From the NCBI GenBank assembly GCA_043753895.1, contig JAYUWK010000128.1:10540-74539 (forward strand): 64,000 nucleotides of DNA, read 5' to 3'. This DNA comes from WLMZ01 sp043753895. GTDB taxonomy: Bacteria > Actinomycetota > Acidimicrobiia > Acidimicrobiales > Ilumatobacteraceae. The notes under the pieces were generated by a model, which was not told the origin of the DNA, did not search any database, and saw nothing but the letters and a program-made list of their open reading frames with translations. The translations under genes and the position numbers were made by a program. Positions 26,110-34,330 of this stretch are shown here, one piece after another (within the stretch, counting starts at the first letter, position 1; each line of letters starts with the position of its first letter).

Positions 26110-26495
26110 TGAAGCGATTGAGTTGGTTCTTGGGCGGGGCCGTGGCCGGCGTTGCCGGTGTGGGTCTGGCCAAGAAGAAAGCGAAAGAGACCGCAGCACA
26201 GTTGGCGCCGTCGCACGTCGCCCGTTCCGCAATGGCGCGACTGCGCGGCCGCGGACACGATGTGTCCGAGGCCATCAGCGAGGGACGTCGCGCGATGCAC
26301 GCCAAGGAAGCCGAGCTACGCGCCCGACGCGACGGAACGATGTTGTCTCTGGCCGACGAACTCGAACCCGACGATCAGGTACTGGTCGATGGCCAGCCGG
26401 TAGAGCCCGGACAGTTGATCGTGCTCCGCCAGGTGCGCACTGTCGACCAGTCTGGTCCGCGTCGCAACAGTCGTCGCCCACGCCGTAGCGCATGA
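26106..26495 (+). CDS. Small conserved hypothetical, glycine-rich N-terminal hydrophobic segment
   Basis: 129 aa. Starts MMKRLSWFLGGAVAGVAGVG, a short hydrophobic stretch of the kind seen in actinobacterial proteins encoded beside DUF948 (similar in layout to DUF6167), then a basic helical region and an Arg-rich end. I do not recognise a catalytic motif. It is coupled by four-base overlaps to genes on both sides, so it is expressed with rarA and glcD. Confidence 0.65.
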   Translation: MMKRLSWFLGGAVAGVAGVGLAKKKAKETAAQLAPSHVARSAMARLRGRGHDVSEAISEGRRAMHAKEAELRARRDGTMLSLADELEPDDQVLVDGQPVEPGQLIVLRQVRTVDQSGPRRNSRRPRRSA

Positions 26496-27910
26496 CGACC
26501 CTGATCGACGATCTCCGCCGTGCGGTGCCGCCGGATCGGGTTCGTATCGGACAGGCCGAGCTCAGTCTCTATCGCCGAGACGCTTCGAACTTCGACGGAG
26601 ACACGTCGGTTGTGTGCTTTCCAACGACGACGACCGAGGTGCAGGCCGTGGTGCGAGCGTGTATCGCTCACTCGACGCCGTACGTGGCAAGGGGCTCGGG
26701 CACCGGCCTCGCAGGCGGGGCAACGCCCCTCGATGGGGCTGTCGTGGTGTCACTCGCGAAGATGAACCGCATCATCTCTGTCGATGCGCAGGCTCGCCAG
26801 GCGTGGGTCGAGCCAGGGGTCCTGAATCTCGACCTGAGCACCGCTGTGGCCCACCTCGGGCTGCACTTCGCACCTGATCCCAGTAGCCAGCAGAGTTGCA
26901 CCATCGGCGGCAATGTGGCCAACAACTCCGGCGGACCGCACTGTCTCGCCGATGGCGTAACCGCAGCACACATCATTGCGATGGAGGTGGTGCTCCCCGA
27001 AGGCGACATCGTCACCATTGGCGGCGAGGACCCTGACCCGATCGGACTCGATCTGCGTGGCGCGTTCGTGGGTAGCGAGGGAATGTTCGGGATCGCGACG
27101 AAGATCTGCGTACGGCTCACCCAGAACGCACCAGCGGTCCGCACCATGTTGCTCGACTTCGATCGAGTCGAAGACGGTGCCGCGACGGTGAGCGCGATCA
27201 TCGCCGATGGCATGGTGCCCGCCGCACTCGAGATGATGGACGCTCTCTGCACCCGCGCGGTCGAGGAATACATCCACGCCGGTCTGCCCACCGACGCCGC
27301 TGCAATCCTGCTCGTCGAGGTCGCCGGGCTGTCGCATGGCCTCGAGGATCAAGTGGCGCGCATCATCGCGATCGGCACGGCGCACGGCGCTCGTACCGTG
27401 CGTGTGGCACAGGATGAAGCTGAGCGGGCGCTGCTCTGGAAAGGTCGCAAGACCGCCTTCGGGGCGATTGCCCGGATCAAGCCGAACTACTACCTGCACG
27501 ACACCGTGGTGCCACGCCGCAAGCTGCCCGAGGTGCTCAACCAGGTGTACGCGATCGCCAAGCGCCACGACCTGCTGGTGATGAATGTCTTCCACGCTGG
27601 CGACGGCAACCTGCACCCGTTGCTGGTGTTCGACAAGCGCGAGCCAGGTGTCATGGAACGTGTGTATGCAGCCGGCGAGGAGATCGTGCGCGTCTCGGTG
27701 GCTGCGGGCGGTGTGCTCAGCGGCGAGCACGGCATCGGTTTGGAAAAGCGCGACTACATGCCACTGATGTTCAGCCCCGTCGACCTTGCCGCACAGGCCG
27801 CAATGCGCGCGGCATTCGATCCGACCGGGTTAGCCAATCCCACCAAGGTGTTGCCCAGCCCTGCCGCCTGCGGTGATGTGCATCACGTGCCGGAGGGCGC
27901 ATGGATCTAA
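26492..27910 (+). CDS. glcD: FAD-linked glycolate/lactate oxidase subunit GlcD-like
   Basis: A 472 aa flavoprotein of the VAO/PCMH family. The FAD domain shows VARGSGTGLAGGATPLDGAVV and CTIGGNVANNSGGPHCLADG; the C-terminal domain has FHAGDGNLHPLLVFD and GVLSGEHGIGLEKRDYM, characteristic of GlcD and D-lactate dehydrogenases. With GlcE and the Fe-S subunit GlcF it should oxidise glycolate to glyoxylate and pass electrons to the respiratory chain; D-lactate is the main alternative. glcE begins inside its last codons; glcF lies 4.2 kb downstream. Confidence 0.9.
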   Translation: MTTLIDDLRRAVPPDRVRIGQAELSLYRRDASNFDGDTSVVCFPTTTTEVQAVVRACIAHSTPYVARGSGTGLAGGATPLDGAVVVSLAKMNRIISVDAQARQAWVEPGVLNLDLSTAVAHLGLHFAPDPSSQQSCTIGGNVANNSGGPHCLADGVTAAHIIAMEVVLPEGDIVTIGGEDPDPIGLDLRGAFVGSEGMFGIATKICVRLTQNAPAVRTMLLDFDRVEDGAATVSAIIADGMVPAALEMMDALCTRAVEEYIHAGLPTDAAAILLVEVAGLSHGLEDQVARIIAIGTAHGARTVRVAQDEAERALLWKGRKTAFGAIARIKPNYYLHDTVVPRRKLPEVLNQVYAIAKRHDLLVMNVFHAGDGNLHPLLVFDKREPGVMERVYAAGEEIVRVSVAAGGVLSGEHGIGLEKRDYMPLMFSPVDLAAQAAMRAAFDPTGLANPTKVLPSPAACGDVHHVPEGAWI

Positions 27911-28776
27911 GCGACTTTGCCGCTGCTGTCGGCGACCCTGCGAAGGGACCCGTGTCCATTGCTGGCACGTCGAGCCGTGGAGGCAGCGTGCCCGGTGTGC
28001 GTGCGGTACAGGCACCCGCCGGTATCGAATGGATCCAGGCCGACGAGATGACCGTGTCGTGCGGCGCACGTACCCTCGTTGTCGAACTCGACGATGCACT
28101 TGCCGAAGTAGGCCAGTGCATCGCCCTCCCGCTGTCGGGCACCGTTGGCGGCGCGTTGGCGGTGGGTCACAGCGGTGTGCGTCGACTCGGCTACGGGCCG
28201 GTACGCGACGCGTTACTGCAGGCTCGCTACGTGTCGGCCGCGGGCGAGGTCGTGAAAGCAGGCGGGCCGACGGTCAAGAACGTGTCGGGCTTCGATCTCT
28301 GCCGACTCCTCGTTGGCTCCGGCGGCACGCTCGGTTTCCTGGGCGACGTCATCCTGCGCACACGGCCCCTACCCGCTGTTTCGCAGTGGTTCAGCACCAC
28401 CGCCGACCCGTTTGCGACCTTCGCGTCGCTCTATCGGCCGGTGAGCGTGCTGTGGGACGGCGACACGTCGTGGGCGCTACTCGAGGGGCACGCCCACGAC
28501 GTGCGCGAGCAAGCCGCCGCTGCTGGTCTGATCTCGGCCGTCGGTCCGCCGTTGTTGCCCACGACGGCGCGCTGGTCGCTGCCCCCGGCGCAGTTGCACA
28601 CCTTGGCCGGTCAGGCTGGGTTTGTTGCCGAGATTGGCGTTGGGGTCGTTCACCACTCGGTGGCTCAGCCAAGGCGCACCTTGGACCCGGCGTCGGTCGC
28701 CCTGCATCGGCGACTCAAGGAGCAGTTCGACCCCACGGGGCGACTCAACCCTGGTGTCGATCTCCTCGATGTTTGA
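27901..28776 (+). CDS. glcE: FAD-binding glycolate oxidase subunit GlcE-like
   Basis: A 291 aa shorter FAD-binding paralogue of GlcD. It carries LPLSGTVGGALAVGHSGVRR and KNVSGFDLCRLLVGSGGTLG, as in GlcE, and ends LKEQFDPTGRLNPG. It lacks the large substrate domain of GlcD. The start overlaps glcD by ten bases, and its stop overlaps the following phosphotransferase gene by eight bases, so all three are coupled. Confidence 0.88.
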   Translation: MDLSDFAAAVGDPAKGPVSIAGTSSRGGSVPGVRAVQAPAGIEWIQADEMTVSCGARTLVVELDDALAEVGQCIALPLSGTVGGALAVGHSGVRRLGYGPVRDALLQARYVSAAGEVVKAGGPTVKNVSGFDLCRLLVGSGGTLGFLGDVILRTRPLPAVSQWFSTTADPFATFASLYRPVSVLWDGDTSWALLEGHAHDVREQAAAAGLISAVGPPLLPTTARWSLPPAQLHTLAGQAGFVAEIGVGVVHHSVAQPRRTLDPASVALHRRLKEQFDPTGRLNPGVDLLDV

Positions 28777-29680
28777 TGTTGCACCACTCGTGGTGCAACC
28801 GCCGGGCGACACTTCAGTCGTGAGCGCCGCTGCGAGTGCCGCTGCCACTCGCTGGGATCTTGCGCCACCGGAGTTGATCCGCATGGGCGCCAATGGCGTG
28901 TTCCTGAGCGGTGGCGTGATCCTGCGCGTCAGTCGTCCCACGGCACCGATGAGTGCGGCTCTGCACCTCGCTGATCTGCTGGTGGGGGAGGGCATTCGTG
29001 TTGCGCAACCCGCTCGACCCGACGCCATCACGTTCGAGAACGGACTGGCGGTTACTGCGTGGCAACGGATCGAGCATGACCCAACGTTGCCGGTCGATTG
29101 GAAGCGGGTCGGCGCGATGGTAGCCAAGGTCCACGCCATCGATCCCGCACGCGTCGGGGCCGCTGCAATCGGTCACCCGCTGCCCTTCTGCGCGACCTTT
29201 CCATGGTGGGACTTCGACACGATGATGCGCGAGGCCGACAGTCTCGATGCCACAACGATTGCTGCGTTACGCGCCGCTCGCGATCGCCATGGTTGGTGGG
29301 CCCGCGCCGCCCTCGACCGAGAGATGGTGCTGTGTCACGGCGACGTACATCCGGGTAATGTGCTGGTGGATGGCGACGGGCCTGTGCTCATCGATTGGGA
29401 TCTCCTCTGCCTCGGCCCTCCAGCATGGGACCATGCGCCGATGATGACTTGGACGCGACGGTGGGCCGGCGAACCGGGTATCTACGAGGCGTTCAGCCGT
29501 GGCTACGGTGCACCCGTCGACGGCGAGCTTGCGCGGGCAATCGCGGAGATGCGCCTGCTCGCAGCAACGCTCATGCGCCTGCAACGAGCGCGTCTCGATC
29601 CGGCGCAGGGTGATGAAGCGATGCGCCGTCTGGCCTATTGGCGCTGCGAACCCGATGCGCCAATGTGGCGGGCACAGTAG
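28769..29680 (+). CDS. Aminoglycoside-phosphotransferase-like (APH) kinase
   Basis: 303 aa with the APH/choline kinase fold: the catalytic loop VLCHGDVHPGNVLV (HGDxxxxN) and the metal-binding LIDWDLL. The substrate could be a small hydroxylated compound; antibiotic resistance need not be meant, since many metabolic kinases share this fold. Its overlap with glcE suggests a link to the same pathway, but no direct evidence is visible. It converges on the aldehyde dehydrogenase gene. Confidence 0.85.
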   Translation: MFDVAPLVVQPPGDTSVVSAAASAAATRWDLAPPELIRMGANGVFLSGGVILRVSRPTAPMSAALHLADLLVGEGIRVAQPARPDAITFENGLAVTAWQRIEHDPTLPVDWKRVGAMVAKVHAIDPARVGAAAIGHPLPFCATFPWWDFDTMMREADSLDATTIAALRAARDRHGWWARAALDREMVLCHGDVHPGNVLVDGDGPVLIDWDLLCLGPPAWDHAPMMTWTRRWAGEPGIYEAFSRGYGAPVDGELARAIAEMRLLAATLMRLQRARLDPAQGDEAMRRLAYWRCEPDAPMWRAQ

Positions 29681-29695
29681 CGGCAGCGGTTCGTT

Positions 29696-29739
29696 CTGGG
29701 TGTAACTGTGAGCCGGTCAGGGCACGGATCTACACCCAG
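29696..29739. terminator. Inverted repeat between convergent genes, possible bidirectional terminator
   Basis: Perfect 9-base arms CTGGGTGTA (29696-29704) and TACACCCAG (29731-29739) flank a 26-base loop, in the 74-base gap between the kinase gene and the aldehyde dehydrogenase stop. No T-run follows on either side, so it is not a classical intrinsic terminator. Confidence 0.4.
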
Positions 29740-29754
29740 TTCGACCACGACCAC

Positions 29755-31146
29755 TTACATGAAGCGGCGGACGAGCTTGTACTTCCATCCCTTGTAGGGC
29801 GGGTACAGAATCGAGGGGTCTGGTTTGGTGGGCTTGCGCAGAACCGACTTGCGGTGGGTGAAGGTATCGAAGCCGGCCTTGGCGTGATAGGCGCCCATGC
29901 CGCTGCCGCCAACGCCCCCGAAGGGCAACTCGGTGACGCCCACGTGCAACACCGTATGGTTCACCAGCACGCCACCTGCCGAGGTGCGCGACAGCACACG
30001 ATCGATGATGGCTTCGCTGCTGCTGAAGACATACAGGGCTAAGGGCTTGTCACCATTGTTGACGATGCGGATCGCTTCGTCGACATCGCCCACTGCGATC
30101 ACGGGAAGAATCGGGCCGAAGATTTCCTCCTGCATGACGGCGGCATCGGGCTTCACCCCGACCAAGACCGTGGGGGGCAGGTAGCGACTGGCGCGATCGC
30201 CGTGGCCACCGCACACCGTGGCGTCGAACCCGCCGGCATCGAGCAGGGCCGTGAGCCGGTCCCAGTGGCGTTCGTTCACGATGCGCGCGTAGTCGGGAGA
30301 GCTTCTCGGATCGTCGCCGTAAAAGTCGTGCACCGCGCGCAGTAACGCACCCATCAGCTTGTCTTCGACCGAGGCGTCGACGAGCACATAGTCGGGCGCG
30401 ACGCAGGTCTGACCGGCGTTGATGAACTTGCCCCACGCGATTCGGCGTGCAGCGACATCAATATCTGCGTCGGCCGCGACGATGACGGGGCTCTTGCCGC
30501 CGAGCTCGAGCGTGACCGGCGTGAGGTGCTTGGCTGCGGCTGCCATCACGATGCGTCCGACGGTGCCGTTGCCCGTGTAGAAGATGTGATCGAACGTCTC
30601 CTCGAGGAGGGCTGTGGTTTCCGCGACTCCACCGGTGACCACCTGTACGACGCGCTCGTCGAGATAATGCGGGATGTACTGCGCCATCACCGCAGCCGTA
30701 GCCGGAGCAACCTCAGATGGCTTGAGCACCACGGTGTTACCCGCTGCAAGCGCGGGCACCAACGGTGCCAGCAACAACTGCATCGGGTAGTTCCACGGCG
30801 CAATGATGAGCACGACGCCGAGCGGCTCGGGAATGATCTCCGCCGAACCCGGCTTGAACGTGAGCGCCACCTTCACGCGCTCGGGGGCGCACCACTTGTC
30901 GAGGTGCTTCAGAGCGTGATCGATCTCGCTCAGTGCAACGCCGACCTCGGTTGCATACGCCTCCATCGGCGGCTTGCGCAGATCGGTGGCCAAGGCATCG
31001 AGGATTGGACCCTCCTGCTCGACGAGCAGACGACGGAGCTGCTGCAGCTGCGTCCGTCGAGCCTCGATGTCGCGCATCGCGCCGTTGTTATACGAGTCGC
31101 GCAACCCAGCGACGATGGAGGGAATGGACGCAGCGGAGTCGGTCAT
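29755..31146 (-). CDS. Aldehyde dehydrogenase, class 3-like
   Basis: A 463 aa NAD(P)-dependent aldehyde dehydrogenase. Cofactor region IIAPWNYPMQLLLAPLVPAL, Glu in LELGGKSPV, nucleophile Cys in NAGQTCVAPDY; the short length without the extended N-terminus and the ending PFGGVGGSGMGAYHAKAGF place it with class 3 enzymes, which oxidise medium or long-chain fatty or aromatic aldehydes. The ATG at 31146 has TAGCCT six bases upstream; a GTG six bases earlier directly abuts that hexamer and is less likely. Confidence 0.92.
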   Translation of the reverse strand: MTDSAASIPSIVAGLRDSYNNGAMRDIEARRTQLQQLRRLLVEQEGPILDALATDLRKPPMEAYATEVGVALSEIDHALKHLDKWCAPERVKVALTFKPGSAEIIPEPLGVVLIIAPWNYPMQLLLAPLVPALAAGNTVVLKPSEVAPATAAVMAQYIPHYLDERVVQVVTGGVAETTALLEETFDHIFYTGNGTVGRIVMAAAAKHLTPVTLELGGKSPVIVAADADIDVAARRIAWGKFINAGQTCVAPDYVLVDASVEDKLMGALLRAVHDFYGDDPRSSPDYARIVNERHWDRLTALLDAGGFDATVCGGHGDRASRYLPPTVLVGVKPDAAVMQEEIFGPILPVIAVGDVDEAIRIVNNGDKPLALYVFSSSEAIIDRVLSRTSAGGVLVNHTVLHVGVTELPFGGVGGSGMGAYHAKAGFDTFTHRKSVLRKPTKPDPSILYPPYKGWKYKLVRRFM

Positions 31147-31152
31147 CTGCAC

Positions 31153-31158
31153 AGGCTA
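31153..31158 (-). promoter_or_regulatory. -10 hexamer (leaderless) of the aldehyde dehydrogenase gene
   Basis: TAGCCT on the minus strand ends 6 bases before the ATG at 31146. Confidence 0.5.
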
Positions 31159-31226
31159 CGCAAGAACGCGCTGAACACGAACCGCACGATCATCCGCACC
31201 GTCAATCCGCCCATCAATCCGCACGA

Positions 31227-32024
31227 TCAACGCGGTTGACAGGTGGGGCAGAAATAGCAGGGCCGACCGCCCAGTTCGATGGTCTGGATCGGGGTCGCAC
31301 ACCGCAGGCAACGGTCGCGGTGGTACGCGTACGTGGCCTCGCCGCGTCGCAGCCGAGTACTGCGCGGCAGGCCCAGCTCAGCGCGATCAACGGTGATGAT
31401 GCGATTGTCCTTGACACCCTGACGCAACATCGCAACAACGGTGTTCCACAGCGCCTGCAGCTCGGCAGGATCGAGATCAGACCCGCGCCGCGCCGGATGG
31501 ATTCCGGTCACGAAGAGCGCCTCGGCTCGGTACACATTGCCCACGCCGCAAAGCACGCGCTGGTCGAGCAGGATCGTGCCGATGGCCTGCTTCGATCGAT
31601 GCATGCGCGCCATCGCCTCCGCTGCGTCGGCTTTGGGGTCCAGTGGATCTGGTCCGAGTCGCGCCAGCACGCGGTCGCGGTCATCCGCAGTGCCGATGGC
31701 GCAGTCGGTGGGGCCGGCGAGGTCGATGGTGGCCGCCGGCGACTGCAGGCGCATCCGCACCAAACCCACTGGATCAGGCGCATCCGGCCCCTTCGAGATG
31801 CGGAACTTGCCGAAGAGGCCGAGGTGGACATGGCCGATCTCACCGGTGTCCCACCAGTAGAACAGATGCTTGCCCACAGCTTCGAGATCGGTGAGCACGT
31901 GTCCGTTGATGTGTTCGGCCTCTGAACTGAAGCGACCCTGCGGCGACGACACCTGCAGCAAATGACCAACGAGTAAGCGGCCGTGATCTCTCGCAATGCG
32001 GTGGACGGTGTGTCCTTCGGGCAT
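31227..32024 (-). CDS. nei: Fpg/Nei family DNA glycosylase, endonuclease VIII-like
   Basis: 265 aa. MPEGHTVHR gives Pro2-Glu3, the catalytic pair; the EGHT form is typical of Nei rather than Fpg. The helix-two-turn-helix region reads LLDQRVLCGVGNVYRAEALF, and a C-terminal zinc finger has CLRC and CYFCPTC. It should excise oxidised pyrimidines and cut the strand by beta/delta elimination. Divergent from glcF across 50 bases; no clear -10 for this gene was found. Confidence 0.93.
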   Translation of the reverse strand: MPEGHTVHRIARDHGRLLVGHLLQVSSPQGRFSSEAEHINGHVLTDLEAVGKHLFYWWDTGEIGHVHLGLFGKFRISKGPDAPDPVGLVRMRLQSPAATIDLAGPTDCAIGTADDRDRVLARLGPDPLDPKADAAEAMARMHRSKQAIGTILLDQRVLCGVGNVYRAEALFVTGIHPARRGSDLDPAELQALWNTVVAMLRQGVKDNRIITVDRAELGLPRSTRLRRGEATYAYHRDRCLRCATPIQTIELGGRPCYFCPTCQPR

Positions 32025-32059
32025 GTGGTCGTGTCACTCTCGATGGGCGGCGAAGCCAC

Positions 32060-32065
32060 TACGGT
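32060..32065 (+). promoter_or_regulatory. -10 hexamer (leaderless) of glcF
   Basis: TACGGT ends 9 bases before the ATG, giving glcF a promoter separate from glcD-glcE. Confidence 0.45.
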
Positions 32066-32074
32066 GGTTCCCAC

Positions 32075-33235
32075 ATGAAGCTACAGCTCAACGATGCCGA
32101 ACTGGCCAGCTGTGTCGGCTGTGGACTCTGCCTGCCACACTGTCCCACCTATCGCGTCACGGGTGAAGAATCGCTGTCGCCGCGTGGGCGCATCGCATCG
32201 ATGCGTACCGTGGCGTGGGAGGGCGCGCCCATCGACGACGCGTTCGTGGGCTTCATGGAGACCTGCGTACAGTGCCGTGGCTGCGAGCCGGCGTGTCCGT
32301 CGGGTGTGCCATATGGCCGCCTCATCGAAGGTACGCGCCAATCGCTGGCGGCCGCTCATCGAAGCACGCCACGGTGGCAACGGGTCGGTTTCAGCGTGCT
32401 CGGGCACCATCGGCTCCTCCTCGTCGGCTCCACGGTGCTTGCCGTCGCGCAGAGAGCACGTCTCGTGCCCAAGCGGCTCGGGCTCAGTCGTCTCCCATTG
32501 CGCCGTGGTCGTGCGGTCACGGCTACCGGTAGCGATGTGTTCGTCTTCACGGGCTGCGTGATGGATGCCTGGCAGCGACCCACCCATCGAGCGACTCAGC
32601 GCATCATCGAATCCACTGGCACAACGTGTGCCGTTGCTGCACGTGGCGGCGATTGCTGCGGCGCGCTCCACACGCACGCCGGACTCACGGATCAGGCCCG
32701 TCGACTCGCGAAACGCGTCATTGCGAGCATGCCGGGCGATACCCCTGTCTTGGTCAATTCGGCTGGATGTGGCGCGGCGATGAAAGACTACGGCCATCTC
32801 CTCGATACCGATGCCTCTCGGCAGTTCTCGTCGCGTGTGCTCGACGTGCACGAATGGCTCGCGGCGCATATCGATGACCTACCTCGGCCCGACCCGACCC
32901 GAGCTCGCCCCGCAATCATCGTGCAAGACCCGTGCCACCTTCGCCATGTTCAGAAGGCGCACCTGTCGGTTCGCGTCTTGCTCAATCGCTACGCAGAGAT
33001 CGTCGAGCTCGACGATCAGGGCCTGTGTTGCGGGGCAGGCGGCGCCTACTCGGCCTTGCAACCAGCGCTGGCCGGAGACATTCGCGACCGCAAGCTTGCG
33101 GCCATCGATCGGGCCACCCTCCTCAGTGGCTCGACAGTGGTCGCCAGCGCGAACCCGGGGTGCAGCATGCATCTCGAAGCCGGCGGAGTCACGGTCATGC
33201 ACCCAGTCGACATCGTTGCCGAGCTGTTGACATGA
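32075..33235 (+). CDS. glcF: Iron-sulfur glycolate oxidase subunit GlcF-like
   Basis: 386 aa. Two [4Fe-4S] ferredoxin motifs at the N-terminus (CVGCGLCLPHCP and CVQCRGCEPACP), then two Cys-rich CCG domains (DCCGALH near residue 190 and GLCCGAGGAYS near 315), with DPCHLRH between. This is the standard GlcF layout, transferring electrons from GlcD/GlcE. It is 3.3 kb from glcE, with three unrelated genes between, but is the obvious partner. A small coupled gene follows. Confidence 0.9.
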   Translation: MKLQLNDAELASCVGCGLCLPHCPTYRVTGEESLSPRGRIASMRTVAWEGAPIDDAFVGFMETCVQCRGCEPACPSGVPYGRLIEGTRQSLAAAHRSTPRWQRVGFSVLGHHRLLLVGSTVLAVAQRARLVPKRLGLSRLPLRRGRAVTATGSDVFVFTGCVMDAWQRPTHRATQRIIESTGTTCAVAARGGDCCGALHTHAGLTDQARRLAKRVIASMPGDTPVLVNSAGCGAAMKDYGHLLDTDASRQFSSRVLDVHEWLAAHIDDLPRPDPTRARPAIIVQDPCHLRHVQKAHLSVRVLLNRYAEIVELDDQGLCCGAGGAYSALQPALAGDIRDRKLAAIDRATLLSGSTVVASANPGCSMHLEAGGVTVMHPVDIVAELLT

Positions 33236-33483
33236 GCGACCGCTTCGACAGCATTGCCGATCGTCTCGACGCTATCGCCGAGGAACTGGCCGAGACCGCA
33301 CTCACGGAGTTGTCCTCTGCGATTCGTCGGGGTGATCAGAAGCGACCGGCATCCGAACGGTCGCTCACCCAGGCGCGCCGCGCCATCGAGAAGGCAACGC
33401 ACCTACTGCGCAGTGTCGATTCGGGTGACGGCGTCGGCGGCGGCGGCGGCGGCTCGGTCGGCAACTCAAACGAGTTCGACTGA
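33232..33483 (+). CDS. Small hypothetical helical protein
   Basis: 83 aa, starting at the ATGA overlap with glcF. Residues 1-60 look like a charged amphipathic helix pair (FDSIADRLDAIAEELAETAL), then a Gly-rich stretch with six Gly in a row and an acidic end. I recognise no family. Its last 18 bases overlap the end of the opposing MOSC gene. It may be co-translated with GlcF. Confidence 0.6.
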   Translation: MSDRFDSIADRLDAIAEELAETALTELSSAIRRGDQKRPASERSLTQARRAIEKATHLLRSVDSGDGVGGGGGGSVGNSNEFD

Positions 33484-34302
33484 GTTGCCGACTGCGATCG
33501 ACCCGACGCGCGTGACCGTCGCGTACACCCCAACGTTCTGATCGAGTTCGCGCACGATGTGGCGCAAGACATCAGTATCAGCGGGCAGGTCGGGTGCGAA
33601 CTCGCGAGTGACGAGACCACACCGGGGACATGCGCTCCCGATGAGGATCTCAGCGTCGCCGATGCGCATTCGCCGACCGACCCAGTTGAACTCGGGATGA
33701 CCCGGTGTATCACCGGTGTCGATCACCAACGATGGGCGGAACCGGCGCTCGTCGATCAAGGAATTCGGCAGGGCCCGATGCATACTGCGCAGCGCAGAAG
33801 TGGTCATGATCATCAGCGGATAGCAGTCGAAGAAGTTGCCGGGCGGATACTCGAACTCCATCATCTCTGGCGGAAACACCGAAAGGTCGGGGAGCGGCTC
33901 ATCCTCGAGGCGGCCAAAGATGCTTCGTAACTCGACCATGATGTCGTCGCTGTCGGGGGCGCCGCGACGATAAAAGTCGGCGTTCGATGCGGGTTGACTC
34001 GGCCACAGCGACACCGGGTGATCGACAGCAGCGCTGAGGCGCTCGTTCGCGTCGTCATCAGAGCTGAGCACCGTCGAGCCGTCGGGCAACGTGATCAACA
34101 CCGTGTGCGAGTCGCCGACGTATGAGGCAGCCAATCGCGGCATGCCGGCGACCTTGCGTCCGCTGGCGATGGCGTTGCGAAACTCGTCGCGTAGCGCCCA
34201 CAGGCGGTCGTCTCCAATGCCGTTGGCCGCGAGCGTCACGTGCTGGACTCGTGCGCCGAGCATCGACTTCACCGGGTACTGCCAAATCTGGTCGAGTTGC
34301 AT
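33466..34302 (-). CDS. MOSC domain-containing protein
   Basis: 278 aa. The N-terminal beta-barrel has IWQYPVKSMLG and GIGDDRLWALRD, and the MOSC domain contains RRFRPSLVIDTGD and a Cys in GSACPRCGLVT. Such proteins bind molybdenum cofactor or act in sulfur transfer, as in mARC-type reductases. The specific reaction is unknown. AAGGAG lies five bases before the ATG at 34302, which is therefore preferred over the GTG two codons upstream. Confidence 0.85.
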   Translation of the reverse strand: MQLDQIWQYPVKSMLGARVQHVTLAANGIGDDRLWALRDEFRNAIASGRKVAGMPRLAASYVGDSHTVLITLPDGSTVLSSDDDANERLSAAVDHPVSLWPSQPASNADFYRRGAPDSDDIMVELRSIFGRLEDEPLPDLSVFPPEMMEFEYPPGNFFDCYPLMIMTTSALRSMHRALPNSLIDERRFRPSLVIDTGDTPGHPEFNWVGRRMRIGDAEILIGSACPRCGLVTREFAPDLPADTDVLRHIVRELDQNVGVYATVTRVGSIAVGNSVELV

Positions 34303-34330
34303 GGCCACTCCTTGAACGGTTGTGTCGCGC

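Noticed and set aside
33430..33460. Six glycine codons in a row in the small gene after glcF, first suspected as a frameshift site
   Set aside because: The frame continues normally to a stop, and the codons are ordinary GGC repeats.
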